Positions 32,230 to 42,632 are shown, counted from the first letter of the stretch. The stretch is DNA of 64,000 bases from Symbiodinium natans (GCA_905221605.1 CAJNDS010000685.1:25807-89806), one strand, 5' to 3'. Notes: generated by a model from the letters alone, not told the origin. Made by a program: numbers and translations.

Positions 32230-32476
32230 ATGGAAAACGAAAATGAGAAGGCAAAGGAAAAAGAAAAGGAGAAAGAAAAGGAACAGGAATGAAAGGAAAA
32301 GGGTACCGCGCTAGTGTCCGACGCATCCATTACTTTCGACTCTGGCCTGCTGTTCGCTCGTGATCGACATGACAGACTTGTACTAAAGCCAATTCGTGAA
32401 GAAAAGGGTTCCTTCGAAGTGCGGGGCCTGGGGCCAGGACCGCTTGAGTTGGTTGGTGTAAGGCTCAATCCGACCT
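32230..32476 (+). CDS. Candidate KEKE-type coding frame with in-frame TGA
   Basis: ATG at 32230 starts MENENEKAKEKEKEKEKEQE, TGA follows at 32290-32292, and the same frame continues KEKGTALVSDASITFDSGLL, FARDRHDRLVLKPIREEKGS, then FEVRGLGPGPLELVGVRLN to TAA. The KEKE pattern continues directly across the TGA, which is why a single coding unit is suspected. Alternatives: the second part is an exon starting at gaaaag|ggtacc, or a nonsense mutation. Family unknown. The Phe/Ser minus frame is a shadow. Confidence 0.42.
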
Positions 32477-32543
32477 AAGTACTAAGCAACTTTAGCGCAA
32501 TATTTGCAACGGAATTGAGCAAGTCTTGTAGTTAGGGCTCAGC

Positions 32544-32651
32544 CTTGAGGGCTTGGGCCCTGGGCCCTTGCAAAGTAACGTCGACGAACGCGTAGAAGCA
32601 TCAAACCTGAGGTTGCAAACTTTGCACCTATTCGTTGCTTTACTTCTATGA
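32544..32651 (+). CDS. Candidate exon (SNVDERVEASNLRLQ)
   Basis: A 35-codon frame with helical core LQSNVDERVEASNLRLQTLH ending in TGA. An acceptor at cttgcaaag (about 32575) would give SNVDERVEASNLRLQ as the exon. Confidence 0.33.
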   Translation, partial: LEGLGPGPLQSNVDERVEASNLRLQTLHLFVALLL

Positions 32652-33046
32652 CCACAAGGTAAAGTGTGCCCTACTTAGAGGCAGCTTGTTCTTTGAAATC
32701 AAATGATTTCGCCCCGAAGTCCAGTACTGATTCCGAAATCAAAGGCCGTTTGATGTTATCACTATTTTAAGCCTCCAATTGTGTTTGTTGTCGGTTTGGG
32801 GGCTTCAATGTTTTGCGAGCACTGCTCTATAAGTTCTAGTGTGGAGCCAGTTGTGATTCTAACGCAGCAATAAATGGCCAAAACAAACAAGACCTAGAGC
32901 CTCCCCATCCCCAAAACCCCATACTGCCTAGAGGCAACCCAATGCTTATAGGCCGTACAGCTTCTCAAAGCAAATTGTGAGAAGAAGATGCATGCCATTG
33001 CAACCCGAGATTACATGCATAATGGACATAGATACGTACGTGAGAA

Positions 33047-33130
33047 ATGAACGATAGCCGCTTGGACAACTTCAATCGACCAAAGGCCTCTGAAACCCCC
33101 AGCCAGTTGGAGTCCAAGAATCGAGGTTGA
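33047..33130 (+). CDS. Candidate short frame (MNDSRLDNFNRPKASETPSQ)
   Basis: ATG-started 27-codon frame: MNDSRLDNFNRPKASETPSQ then LESKNRG and TGA. It precedes a 60-base imperfect duplicate of the aaggcctctgaaaccc segment. A 75-codon minus frame competes. Confidence 0.27.
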   Translation: MNDSRLDNFNRPKASETPSQLESKNRG

Positions 33131-33205
33131 AGATTTGAAGGCCTCTGAAACCCTCCCCCTTTGGAGGTAGATCCGTCAGGGGTGGGGCACACTGTGTTTA
33201 TAGAA

Positions 33206-33207
<2 letters not shown>

Positions 33208-33252
<45 letters not shown>

Positions 33253-33288
33253 GCCGCCGCCGCTGCCGCCGCTGCCGCCGCTGCCGCT
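33208..33288. repeat. (CTG)n-(CCG/CTG)n trinucleotide repeat
   Basis: About 14 pure CTG followed by mixed CCG and CTG triplets. Plus frames give poly-Leu/Pro or poly-Ala (followed by TYDSSASSATVNFF); the minus strand gives poly-Ala. Coding status unknown. Confidence 0.93.
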
Positions 33289-33540
33289 ACGTATGATAGT
33301 TCTGCAAGTTCTGCAACAGTCAATTTCTTCAGGTGAAGCAGATTTGAATTCTTGGAACTGCGGAGCTTAGCACGCCATATCAGCATTTAGTAATTACGCA
33401 ACGAGGGGGTCAATTACAAAATTTGGTAGGTTGATTGGGTATATATATATACACACATACATATATGTTTGATTTTTGAGTGCATGCGGCAGTTGTTGAT
33501 GACTAAGTTAGTTGTGTTCATCGGCCATTCATGTTGCCAG

Positions 33541-33666
33541 GATTTACCAGGCCTCGCAGACAAAGAGCGGACATGTTTGACTGATGAGGATAGATGGCAC
33601 GACCTCTTGCAGAACGTGGAGCCCGACAGCACTGTCCCCAGAAAGTCGACTGAGCAGATCTGTTAA
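33541..33666 (+). CDS. Exon (DLPGLADKERTCLTDEDRWH)
   Basis: Begins after catgttgccag (33540). Reads DLPGLADKERTCLTDEDRWH, DLLQNVEPDSTVPRKSTEQI, then C and TAA, with taag|gtcccc at the end. Charged and non-repetitive. A second phase downstream (NCRKYESTACPLIPVTPSCA) ends at a perfect caag|gtgggt donor near 33758. Confidence 0.44.
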   Translation, partial: DLPGLADKERTCLTDEDRWHDLLQNVEPDSTVPRKSTEQIC

Positions 33667-33749
33667 GGTCCCCATAAATCTCAACTGCCGCAAGTATGAA
33701 TCGACAGCCTGTCCACTGATACCCGTCACGCCGTCATGCGCCGGAGAAG

Positions 33750-33944
33750 TTGCAAGGTGGGTCTGGTCGCGTTGCCAAAAGCCAGGCTCTGGCCTTTTGT
33801 AGAACTATCACTGTTGCCTTTTGTCTGTTGAGGGTGCAGAGCCGTGGTTGCAGTAGCTATGTGTTTACTGGAAATGTCTTGTCGGAAGACGGCAACCTGC
33901 TTGTCATGCCGAAGCTAGGCATGGTCTCTGAACAATTCCTTTGA
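33750..33944 (+). CDS. Candidate C-terminal exon (FTGNVLSEDGNLLVMPKLGM)
   Basis: The last half of this 64-codon frame reads SYVFTGNVLSEDGNLLVMPK then LGMVSEQFL and TGA. A plausible chain terminus; start not defined. Confidence 0.33.
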   Translation: MQGGSGRVAKSQALAFCRTITVAFCLLRVQSRGCSSYVFTGNVLSEDGNLLVMPKLGMVSEQFL

Positions 33945-34320
33945 TGTCTACTGGTCCTGCAAACCCGGTCTGTTGCAGTTCTGGCTTAGAACTAGGTAGC
34001 GTTAAATGGACACGGCTGTGCCCCATGGTACACTACGCAACCCAAACTTCCTAGACTCGAAAGCCTGGAAACCCCTCCAAATCATGCAAGGGGGACTCAT
34101 GAGAGGGCACACCGGAAGAGGGCACAAAACAGATCGCGTTCTTTCAGATCGCGTTCTCCTTGGAAAGGTGCTGAGGCATCGGCTTCGGCATCCTGGCGGC
34201 CTTGGCGCCATGGCCGTGGCCCCGTAGGGCCATACGGGCCCAAGTGGGGACCCGCATGGTGACGGTGATGAGCAGGAAGTACAGGAATGTACGCGACACA
34301 CCTCTAGCGGCGGTTTGCAG

Positions 34321-34472
34321 TTGCGTTTGTCAGAGTGCGCACTTGACATGTTCGCAGATGCTCGCCAATGCCACAAGGTGCCGGTGGTACGAGCGCTGTC
34401 TGAGCTGCAGGGCTCGTCCCAGCTGCAGGCCACCCGCCGGACACTGGAAACAGCAGCTGATTCTTTTGAAGG
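34321..34472 (+). CDS. Exon, coiled-coil segment (ALSELQGSSQLQATRRTLET)
   Basis: Acceptor cggtttgcag at 34320. Reads LRLSECALDMFADARQCHKV, PVVRALSELQGSSQLQATRR, then TLETAADSFEG. A helical Gln/Leu pattern. The donor may be GC (gaag|gcgtgc). Confidence 0.45.
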
Positions 34473-34676
34473 CGTGCCGCTGTGCAAAAATCCTCTAAAT
34501 TCACGGATTTGCGCACACGGTCTCTGACTTGTACCTTTCGGGACTCTGCCTCATTTGCTTCGGGCTCCCACCACCAAACTCAGGCCGTTTTTCGGCCAAG
34601 CAACGTAGGTCAGCGCCCTCCGTGAGTAGGCTATTTGCAGAGTCAAGCCCAATTCCCTAATTTCCTAAACCAACAG

Positions 34677-34798
34677 CATTGAAGCATGGAATCCCCTACC
34701 AATGCTACAGTGAATTCTTAAGAAGCATAGGGGCTGCCAAGCCCGGCCAAGTCAAGGCTCCAGACCGCCAGCCGCTCGCCGAGAAGCAGCTGAATCAG
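34677..34798 (+). CDS. Exon (AAKPGQVKAPDRQPLAEKQL)
   Basis: Acceptor accaacag at 34676 and donor aatcag|gtgagc at 34799, both canonical. Reads KHGIPYQCYSEFLRSIGAAK, PGQVKAPDRQPLAEKQLNQ. One of the best-supported exons in the window. Protein unknown. Confidence 0.52.
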
Positions 34799-36111
34799 GT
34801 GAGCTTCAGATTTTTTTGGTTGGGGGGCAGGAGGGCTGGAGGGCTGTCCCAAATGTGTTTGAAACATCTTGCAGCCCCCCAACGAAGGGGAATCAAGAAA
34901 TACTTCTTGTGCATTCAGGGTTTTTATGCTTTACCGAAGCATTTTAGGGGCAAAGGGTATATAAGGGCTCTTCAGAGTATCCTTTGGGGTTCCGGCTTGG
35001 GGGTCTTCGGATGGTTGAGAAATCCCATGCTAATTAGAGCCCCGAACATTAATTAGCGCCGTCACCACGAAAGAAAACGGATCTCACATGAGCCCACCGC
35101 CCTCTCACGACGCGATTTTCGAGCCTCCAAGCCCAGACACTCCGTAGGTGCCGATACCAGAAAAGGCCGAGGCTGGGCAAGTGTCCCCCATGTGTCCCCC
35201 ATGGCTTGCACTGGCGTCGTGTTTGTGGCTTGTGGTGGTCGGTCATAGCATGTGATGGCATGTTGCTACTTCATGCATGTTCATGCTGGATGGGAGCCCT
35301 GGGTGACTCGGTCGATGCACCGAGGCGGAAGCATTTTGAAAGCAACTCATCGAAATCTCCATGAATCTTCAAGACGCTGCCAGGGGAAATGCCAGGCTTG
35401 CGATTCGCCACTCTTGGTGCAGCTCCCAAAGGGAAGCTTGAAGGGGGGTGGCAGCAGGACCACGCGGGCAGGTTTCCAGGGTTTGTTTGGCAGGTTAAGT
35501 GGGGGCCGCGAGGCCTTGAGAATCACGCAGGGAACCTTCCTTGAGAAAGCTTGAAAGTAGCACTGCCAAAGCCAGTATTCTCAGCATCCAGGACAGATCT
35601 TGTCAGTGAAGAGTGGCGACATGACACCCTTGAATGGAGCAGTGTGCAAAGCAAAGCTCAGCTGACACAACCTCAGCGAACCGCCTGGCCCTTCAAGCTC
35701 TTCTGAGGTGAAGCTCCTAGCGGCGACGAGCCTTTGGCCACAGGTGCCCTACGCAGGGTTTGAGGGCCACCTGGTTTGATGCGGTTTGCTTCGGAAGGTT
35801 TAGGTTTGAAATTTTCACGTGTGAAGGGGTTCGTAATCTTGTTGCTTGAGGATAATCGGATACGAATCAAGGCCGCCCCTGCTTGGTCTGGACATGTCTG
35901 AACACCTGAATCCTTCAAGGCCTGGAAGCTTCTCGAGCAGTCTTCAACGGGCTTTAGGGCTGTGCGGGAAGTGCTGTCCTGAAAAGCAGTGGGAGAGAGC
36001 TGCAACCATGAAATCCAATCTAGAAGGAAGCCTCAGACACCGCAGCCTTGACTGCTCCCAAACCAGCTAAGTGCCGAGGATTCGCACTCTTCCTAAGGCC
36101 CTAAGGCAACT
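34799..36111. other. No firmly supported gene
   Basis: The donor at 34799 is followed by intron-like sequence. Plus frame 35252-35554 and minus frame 35673-36005 are open but borderless. Confidence 0.4.
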
Positions 36112-36449
36112 ACTTTGCACTAGCCGCTACCTCTAGAAGTGCCACAACTTTGCTGGACGGCCCAGTGTTTCAGGTGATGAAGGCCCTCCCTGCCGTGGGG
36201 GACGCGGTGCCGGCCCAGGCCTGGCATGGGGTCCCTTTGTGTGAAGACGAGGTGAAGACAATGTGTGATGCTCCGGCAGAGATGTTGCACGTGGTACAAG
36301 TAGCGTACAACCATCCAGCCATGTCGACCCCAGATGGCAGCCTGAAGCACAGGCCCACCACACAAGAAAGCCCTTCATTCTCCAGACTCAGAGTCAGTCT
36401 CGTTTGGAGGTTTGAGAAGGTGTGCGGTCAGATGTGCACTAGTCACTAG
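36112..36449 (+). CDS. Long open frame, unknown protein (112 codons)
   Basis: Bounded by TAA and TAG. Reads LAATSRSATTLLDGPVFQVM, KALPAVGDAVPAQAWHGVPL, CEDEVKTMCDAPAEMLHVVQ, then VAYNHPAMSTPDGSLKHRPT. It looks like a folded domain with two Cys and several His. A donor is possible at tttcag|gtgatg (36173). Family not recognised. Confidence 0.43.
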
Positions 36450-36469
36450 TCAAACCTGCATCTGTGCAG

Positions 36470-36546
36470 CAGTTTCTCAAACACACCAGTCGACCATCTC
36501 AGCATTGCGAACAGCAAAGACACCTCCAAGCCTTTGCTGTGACAAG
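36470..36546 (+). CDS. Exon (HTSRPSQHCEQQRHLQAFAV)
   Basis: Acceptor catctgtgcag (36469) and donor gacaag|gtgcag (36547). Reads QFLKHTSRPSQHCEQQRHLQ then AFAVT. Both borders are canonical; Gln/His-rich helical content. Confidence 0.45.
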
Positions 36547-37334
36547 GTGCAGCGAAAACCATCAACTTCTGCAGGATTCGACATCTGAGAGAGAACGGAA
36601 GGGGGTTCGGTGAGACCCTGGATAGCAAGAGCTGACGCTCGGTTGGCGTGAGGTGCACAGCAGAACCACAAATTGTGGCCTAAGTAACCTGAGTATGTGA
36701 AACGGGGCGAAGAGGGAGATCCTCACATCGATAGCGACACGCTGCGATTTAGGCAGTGGGCAGAACAGGGCGTGTGAGGGATGGCGCAGACCATAGCTAG
36801 TAGCAGCTAGCCCCCTACAGCTTGCCTGACTAAGTTACAGTATACATGTGGAAGCTTGAATTCTGAAGACCACTTTAGACACGCCCTGGGCTCACTGAGA
36901 GCGCCCTTGCGGGCCCACTGCCCATAAAGGATCATCCGAGTTTCTGTGGGCTGAGCCCGGCGAGATGATCGAAGGGGGCAGTGGTAATTACTTTGCTAGA
37001 CCTTAGGAACTGAGCGGAGCACCGAGCACAAGAGACGGGAGATGACTGAAATTGACTGAAGCTTTTCGAGAGTTCAGCTTCTGCGGAATCAGAGTGTGGC
37101 TCAAGAGTTGCGCTGGGAGGCTCCGTTCGGAAATGCTGCGGCAGGGGGGTGGGGTAGCAGGGGCTCCCGATCCACGTCACGAAAGACTTGTGCAAAGCCC
37201 TGGAACTTCTGAACACTTGCCATGTTTTTGTCAACTCACAGATCTAGCAGACATTAGCAGAGTTTGTTTGGGGGCACCCCTGCTCTTTCGACTGTTTAGA
37301 CTCTTAGACGCAAAGCGCGCTGCGTTCAACGTGG

Positions 37335-37703
37335 GTGAGCGGGCGAAAGGTAGCATGCTCCACTGCACCAGACTGCACCTCGTGGACTCAGGGCGTCGAG
37401 TTGAGCTACAAGTTTCAGGACTTTGGTGATGTTGACCTGCAGGTTCCCAACTGGCCACCCGTCGAGAAAAGGGTTTTAAGTTTGAAGGCTGGTGTTCCAG
37501 TGGACCTGTGTCCGGCAAACCTGCTGTTCGTGGTCGAGAGGGAAGAAGGCGCGATCCGAAGGCACGACTCACCCAGCAAAGAGGTTCCAAAGTTCAAAGC
37601 TAGAAGTGGGGATGGGCTTCATGGGCTGCCCGGTCGGAAGTTGCAGTGCGAAGATGCAGGAAGGTGTTGCTGCTGTTCGGTGCTTGCCAAATCCCTGGCC
37701 TAA
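37335..37703 (+). CDS. Long open frame, unknown protein (122 codons)
   Basis: From about 37390: GVELSYKFQDFGDVDLQVPN, WPPVEKRVLSLKAGVPVDLC, PANLLFVVEREEGAIRRHDS, PSKEVPKFKARSGDGLHGLP. The alternation of beta-like and charged segments looks like a real domain. An exon may start at tttcag|gactttgg and end at gatgcag|gaag or aggaag|gtgttg. No family named. Confidence 0.45.
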   Translation: MSGRKVACSTAPDCTSWTQGVELSYKFQDFGDVDLQVPNWPPVEKRVLSLKAGVPVDLCPANLLFVVEREEGAIRRHDSPSKEVPKFKARSGDGLHGLPGRKLQCEDAGRCCCCSVLAKSLA

Positions 37704-38160
37704 AACATCCTGAACCTCCTTTACGTTGCTGGAGAGCAGCTCAGCAGAGGCTGTTTGGCTCAGGGTGTTGAGTGTGGGAGGCATCGGTAGCATCAAGACA
37801 ACATGCGCTTGAACCATATCGTGGTAGCATAGGGCATAGGGGTGGCCTGCAGGCAACCCATCCTTTGGTTTTTCCAAGGCCCCCGTAGGGGACCCCCTTC
37901 GCTGGCTCGTTGCATGGCCACCTCAGATAGCAAGTGAGGCCTGGACCTTGTCCGAGCTCCCGAAGGTAAGGCGGTACAATGTGCTACATAGTATGGGGAC
38001 AAAGACTGAGCAAAAGTACGGTACTCAGGTAGCCCTGTGAATTTTGCTGATGCGTTCCGAGGATCATTTTGAGTTATTCTTTCTGGTTCCCCTCTTTCCT
38101 TTCAAGCCCGGGGCAGGCAGCTTCTGCGCAAGAACAACCCAGAGCATGAAATGTAAGCAG

Positions 38161-38233
38161 CAAAGCTGTGTTAGCTGCAAAGGTGCCGATGGAAGTCGAA
38201 GTGCTCAGTGTGTCTGGCGCAGCTCCTGATCAG
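38161..38233 (+). CDS. Exon (VLAAKVPMEVEVLSVSGAAP)
   Basis: Acceptor gtaagcag at 38160 and donor gatcag|gtgggc at 38234. Reads KAVLAAKVPMEVEVLSVSGA then APDQ. Both borders are canonical. Confidence 0.47.
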
Positions 38234-38445
38234 GTGGGCGGCCCCGAGGGTAGCCCCACAGAAGTCAGGTCTTGAGTTCGAAGGTGCAGGGAGTAAGATT
38301 CATGGGTTAAGGTTCCCAAATAGTCAACAGCCATGAGTGCCCTCGAGCGCGGAGTGGTACTGAGGGCCTTCTGCCCAACACCGATTGCAACAGGCATCGC
38401 GAAGATTTTCAGAATTATATTTTGTCAGGTAGGTCTGCTGCCTGA

Positions 38446-38574
38446 GAGCGTGCGCAGGTGGTGTCCATCCGCGCGGGTGGCCAGCGCAAGCAAGCTGCCG
38501 TCTCTTCCTTGGGCCAGGCACGTGCTCCAGTCTCGGTGCAGGAGACATGTTCTCAAAGTGTTCTCAAGCCTTAA
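38446..38574 (+). CDS. Exon (GQRKQAAVSSLGQARAPVSV)
   Basis: A 42-codon frame bounded by TGA and TAA: ERAQVVSIRAGGQRKQAAVS, SLGQARAPVSVQETCSQSVL, KP. A second, longer phase (to 38656; FSSLNPTKAGIPPEQIHMFF) competes. Confidence 0.36.
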   Translation, partial: ERAQVVSIRAGGQRKQAAVSSLGQARAPVSVQETCSQSVLKP

Positions 38575-38779
38575 TCCCACAAAGGCCGGCATCCCGCCTG
38601 AGCAGATCCACATGTTTTTTTCAGAGCCTCCCAACAAGGCCCACAATAACCTGTGACACGGAGAATTTGATCTCCTGCAAGTTCAGTTTTGATTGCCTGA
38701 GCATGGACTCCAGCTTTGGGAAACGGGCCAGTGGATTAAGCTGCGGGTGTTGCTAGTTGGCCGGTCCAGCTAGTTTTTC

Positions 38780-39271
38780 TTGCTCTCGCCTGTCCTAAAC
38801 CTTTTCTGCAGATACTTAAGTTGTAAGCGCTGTATACATCATTGCCAAACTCCTGGAATTTGGACTGTCTCACCGTGGCTGAAAAACATTCTTGCCCAGG
38901 GCATTCCGTTTCGGCTTTCCTCGGGGCCGACTGGACTGAACCCTTTCCGCATTGACATCCTCAGACAGGCGTGGAAGCTTTGGGTCATCCTGCAAGAGTT
39001 GGAATCATGCAGACCCTGCAATTCTAAAGTACCACTTCCTCCACACGCAGATGTCTGCAACTCGATCCAGAAACCAGCCACACGATCTCAACGCACTCTG
39101 AACCAAAAAGTCAGGGCTGAGAAACGGTTTGGGGGAAGCTTGGGGCGTGACGCGACCATAGCATCATTGAGTGATGATATAAAGCCCCGAGAAGCGTCCC
39201 AAACGTGCGAACCACGTTTGCTGACTTTGCTGTGCATGCGGCTCGATACAGCGATATCAACTGCCGTCTAG
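38780..39271 (+). CDS. Long open frame, unknown protein (163 codons)
   Basis: One of the longest plus frames outside the retrotransposon and repeats. It includes GIWTVSPWLKNILAQGIPFR, LSSGPTGLNPFRIDILRQAW, KLWVILQELESCRPCNSKVP and RDATIASLSDDIKPREASQT. An acceptor ctgcag at about 38810 is possible. No family recognised; part may be read-through. Confidence 0.45.
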   Translation: MLSPVLNLFCRYLSCKRCIHHCQTPGIWTVSPWLKNILAQGIPFRLSSGPTGLNPFRIDILRQAWKLWVILQELESCRPCNSKVPLPPHADVCNSIQKPATRSQRTLNQKVRAEKRFGGSLGRDATIASLSDDIKPREASQTCEPRLLTLLCMRLDTAISTAV

Positions 39272-39629
39272 GGCATATGAGGCCGGACACCTCTGCAAAA
39301 AAATGCCGTTCGCAGCTCCTAAACCTGCTTCAAACCCTCCCGAAAAACTTGCACAGTCTAAATGTCCAGCCCTAAAGCTCCAACGCCCGAAATCTCACAA
39401 ACACCGTGAAGGTTGGCTCCGCGCGCTTGGCGGTCCGCCCCGGTGAAGGCTTTGAAAAACACGGCGTACGCATGGTTTCTTGATGGGGCTCTATGAGCAC
39501 CTCAAACGTTCTACGGCCTAGGGTATTTTGGACTATGTAGATGCTGAACTTATTTAGGTTGTTCGGGGTTGCTTACAAGGACCGTAGTCATGTTCTCAAT
39601 AGCTGCAAGGAGCCACCAAGGTAATCAAG

Positions 39630-40068
<439 letters not shown>

Positions 40069-40187
40069 TGCTGTGGCCTGGTGGCGATGATGACGACGAC
40101 GCGCAGGACCAAGGGCTGTGCACCGCATGTTTCTGTTCAGGCGTGTAACAAGTGGCTACCGGCCAGCTGCTCTAACTCTAACTCTTT

Positions 40188-40652
40188 TTGTTGATGCCGG
40201 CCTGTGTGTACAGTTGCTCCATCTCAGCCGTCAATGTGGCTACCTGGTCTTTCCACGGGATAAGGCCGAGAACAACAAAATTTAGTCGGTCATATCGAGG
40301 TGATGTGCGCCATGGGCTCCAACATCATTCGAGGATCTTCAGTTGCGAACCGATCTCACTGAAATTCGACTGTAAACCGGATGGCTGCCTCACAACAAGA
40401 AGCATCTTGCTTAAATTGCTACCTGTACCAACTCCACGCCAATTCAACCCGCAAGGCAACTACTCCATCGAAGTCAAAGATGCCGGAGAAGGGGGTGGCC
40501 CTGTCCGCGTGGCTTTCGCCGTGCGCCGCTGGACAGGCAAAAAGTTCCAGGGATTCGATCGGAAAATAATCTCGGAATCTAAGTTTTTTTTTGTTTGGGG
40601 GCGGGGGGGGGGGGGGGGGTGCATGGGACAAATCTGGGTACATGGAACGTAA
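40188..40652 (+). CDS. Long open frame, unknown protein (154 codons)
   Basis: Reads through to a G run. The best part is about 40390-40590: LLKLLPVPTPRQFNPQGNYS, IEVKDAGEGGGPVRVAFAVR, RWTGKKFQGFDRKIISES. It looks like a beta-rich domain end. The poly-G (40603-40619) and CA tail are non-coding. Confidence 0.42.
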   Translation: MLMPACVYSCSISAVNVATWSFHGIRPRTTKFSRSYRGDVRHGLQHHSRIFSCEPISLKFDCKPDGCLTTRSILLKLLPVPTPRQFNPQGNYSIEVKDAGEGGGPVRVAFAVRRWTGKKFQGFDRKIISESKFFFVWGRGGGGGCMGQIWVHGT

Positions 40653-40735
40653 GTAAGGACACACACACACACACAGACACACATATTCCCTATACCATAC
40701 ATATACATATACATATGTATATATAGCTTCCTAGT
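40603..40735. repeat. Poly-G, CA and TA simple repeats
   Basis: gcgggg...ggggtgc, then CA repeat at 40659-40683, then acatatacatatacatatgtatatata to 40727. Non-coding simple sequence. Confidence 0.9.
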
Positions 40736-41031
40736 ACATGCTGAGCCCACATGGAGGCACTGCAAATGACAGGCGTGCCTGTTCGAAGCGTGCAAGGGAG
40801 CTGAGCAAGGACTTATCACCAAATTCCTTGAAAGCACCGCGAGGCCGCGAGGCCGCGAGGTGCCATTTCACAGAGGCCCCCAACCCCAAAAGACACAGCA
40901 ATCAGATCCTGAATCCCGAAAGCAGAACTGGCATCCTATTCCGCATGAAGCCTAGGCCCGAAACCTCCCAAAAACCTCAAAGTTTGGCCCGCACACATGT
41001 TTCAGATTTGCCTACTTGAGGTCATTACCAG

Positions 41032-41154
41032 TCGAATCAGGAGAACCTCGAAGCTTCAAAAAGCAAGCCAAGGCCCCAGAAAAGGCGAGCAGACCGAACC
41101 GCCACCTGCAGAGCCACGGCCGAAGGCACTGGGTCCCTGGGTGCAGGGGTTTGA
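41032..41154 (+). CDS. Exon (NQENLEASKSKPRPQKRRAD)
   Basis: Acceptor cattaccag at 41031. Reads SNQENLEASKSKPRPQKRRA, DRTATCRATAEGTGSLGAGV, then TGA. A second phase over the same bases (LQKASQGPRKGEQTEPPPAE) is also open. Either way this is a basic, low-complexity linker-like segment. Confidence 0.4.
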   Translation, partial: SNQENLEASKSKPRPQKRRADRTATCRATAEGTGSLGAGV

Positions 41155-41505
41155 TGCTTTTTACTTTCTAATTTGTAGGTTTTTGCTTGGCCTAGGGGTT
41201 CTACATCAACTCCGGCCAGTCGTCCGGCCTGTGGAGGTCCGATCCCGTGGCCCTTCCAATGCCGTGCCTATGAAGGAGGCCAGGGTTTGGCGATCCAGTG
41301 ATGTTGGATATGTTGGGGACACCTAGGTTGGAGACACCGGGAGTTACATGTGACAGAATTTGGGGTTGGGACGGTCAGCTCCAATCGACCAACGCTTATG
41401 GCTTATGCACAGGCCGACTCGAAACCAGCTGTTGTCGAAAGAGTACCTTTTCTTGCCAAAGCTCAGATCAAGAAGACTGTCGACGCAACATGCTCGGATA
41501 TGCTC

Positions 41506-41632
41506 GGTCTCGCTCTCGCTCTCTCTCGCTCTCGCTCGCTCTCGCTCTCGCTCTCTCTCTCGCTCTCGCTCTCTCTCTCTCGCGCTCTCTCTCTGTCTCT
41601 TTCTCTCTCTCTCTCTCGCTCGCTCGCTCGGG
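41506..41632. repeat. (TCGCTC/TCTC)n microsatellite
   Basis: ctcgctctcgctctctctcgctcgc units on the plus strand. Arg/Glu minus frames and Ser/Leu plus frames are repeat artefacts. Confidence 0.95.
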
Positions 41633-41662
41633 TCGACGCATGCGAGGTTGCAGCACATCCTC

Positions 41663-41728
41663 AGTATTCCTCAAATCGAGACTGCTAAACCGGCTAAAGC
41701 CAGTAGTAAGCCTGCACATGGAGGATGA
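41663..41728 (+). CDS. Candidate exon (IPQIETAKPAKASSKPAHGG)
   Basis: Begins after catcctcag; reads IPQIETAKPAKASSKPAHGG then TGA. A Lys/Ala/Pro linker-like segment, in the style of other exons here. Confidence 0.33.
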   Translation, partial: SIPQIETAKPAKASSKPAHGG

Positions 41729-42266
41729 TCACGTTTTCAGACTTTCAGAGTGTCAGCACTGCCAGAGGCAAGGCTGATTGTTGCCTGGAAAAATGTTCTT
41801 TCAGCCTTCTCTGGCAGACATACCGGTACGAAAGTCGTACCGGGGTGAATCGATTTTTACAACATTATTGGTATGTGCATAAGAAAGTATAGAGCAGTAG
41901 CAGCACATGTCCAGGTCGTTGCTGATCTGCAGCTGCCTATCGCAGTTGTATGGCTGATGAGTGCCTGACGCATCCTGACGCCACGAAACCGGTACTAGCT
42001 TAACAGTGCCCACAGGCAATGGTTGCGCTCCTTCCCTGAATGCTGTGCCCATAAATCCAGGATGAGGAGAAGCGCTTCCTTTCGCAAACTGCCGTGGCCA
42101 AAGAGTCGGGTGCCTGGATTTTGGCCGTGTCAACAACAGAACCCTGCATCCGCAACAGCAAAGTAGCATGATTGGTTTGCGGTATAGAGTATGACAGATG
42201 GAGTATGCAGGGTCCAAACTCGCGCAGTGCGACAATCGCTCGACTCAAACGGCCGGACTGCCAAAG

Positions 42267-42377
42267 GTACCTGGAAGCTCATGAGCTCTTGCCATTTGTC
42301 CGCGCACTGCTCCAGGCGCTGCGCTCAGCCCAGCTGGCACTTCGTTTTGATGCTCAAAGACCGCTAGTGACGAGGGG
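42267..42377 (+). CDS. Exon (YLEAHELLPFVRALLQALRS)
   Basis: Acceptor tgccaaag|g at 42266/42267. Reads YLEAHELLPFVRALLQALRS then AQLALRFDAQRPLVT. The YLExHxLLxxxxxLLxxL wording is that of the first helix of RII-alpha/Dpy-30-type dimerisation domains. The following exon candidate carries the matching second half. Family assignment is by pattern memory only. Confidence 0.45.
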
Positions 42378-42492
42378 TGTGCATGACATGATGTCTTCAT
42401 CATTGATTTTGATGTGTGGCACTAGAAACAGCAGCGAAGAATCAGATGTTCATGATGTTCCCTCAGAAATTCTGCATGTGCTCATCATGTGC

Positions 42493-42632
42493 TGAGCGCA
42501 CCATTCAGCACCCCCTGCGGCCTCAGACTGTGATCCGTGATCGGCCGCTGGACCCGTACAGCTTCATTGCAGAGCAGCTTGGGCACCCAGATGTATTCAG
42601 AGCGATTCAAGCAGCGATTGTGTGGTGGCATA
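42493..42632 (+). CDS. Exon, RII-alpha/Dpy-30-like motif (RDRPLDPYSFIAEQLG)
   Basis: Within a 126-codon open frame: AERTIQHPLRPQTVIRDRPL, DPYSFIAEQLGHPDVFRAIQ, AAIV. The RPxDPYxFIAEQL string is the typical second-helix signature of RIIa/Dpy-30-like domains in cilia- and kinase-linked algal proteins. The exact 5' border (possibly gtgctgag|cgcacc) is not fixed. Confidence 0.42.

Noticed and set aside
37090-37104. gtggctcaag, matching the end of the dinoflagellate spliced leader
   Set aside because: Only nine or ten bases match; the rest of the 22-base leader is absent, so there is no evidence of a retroposed, leader-tagged gene.
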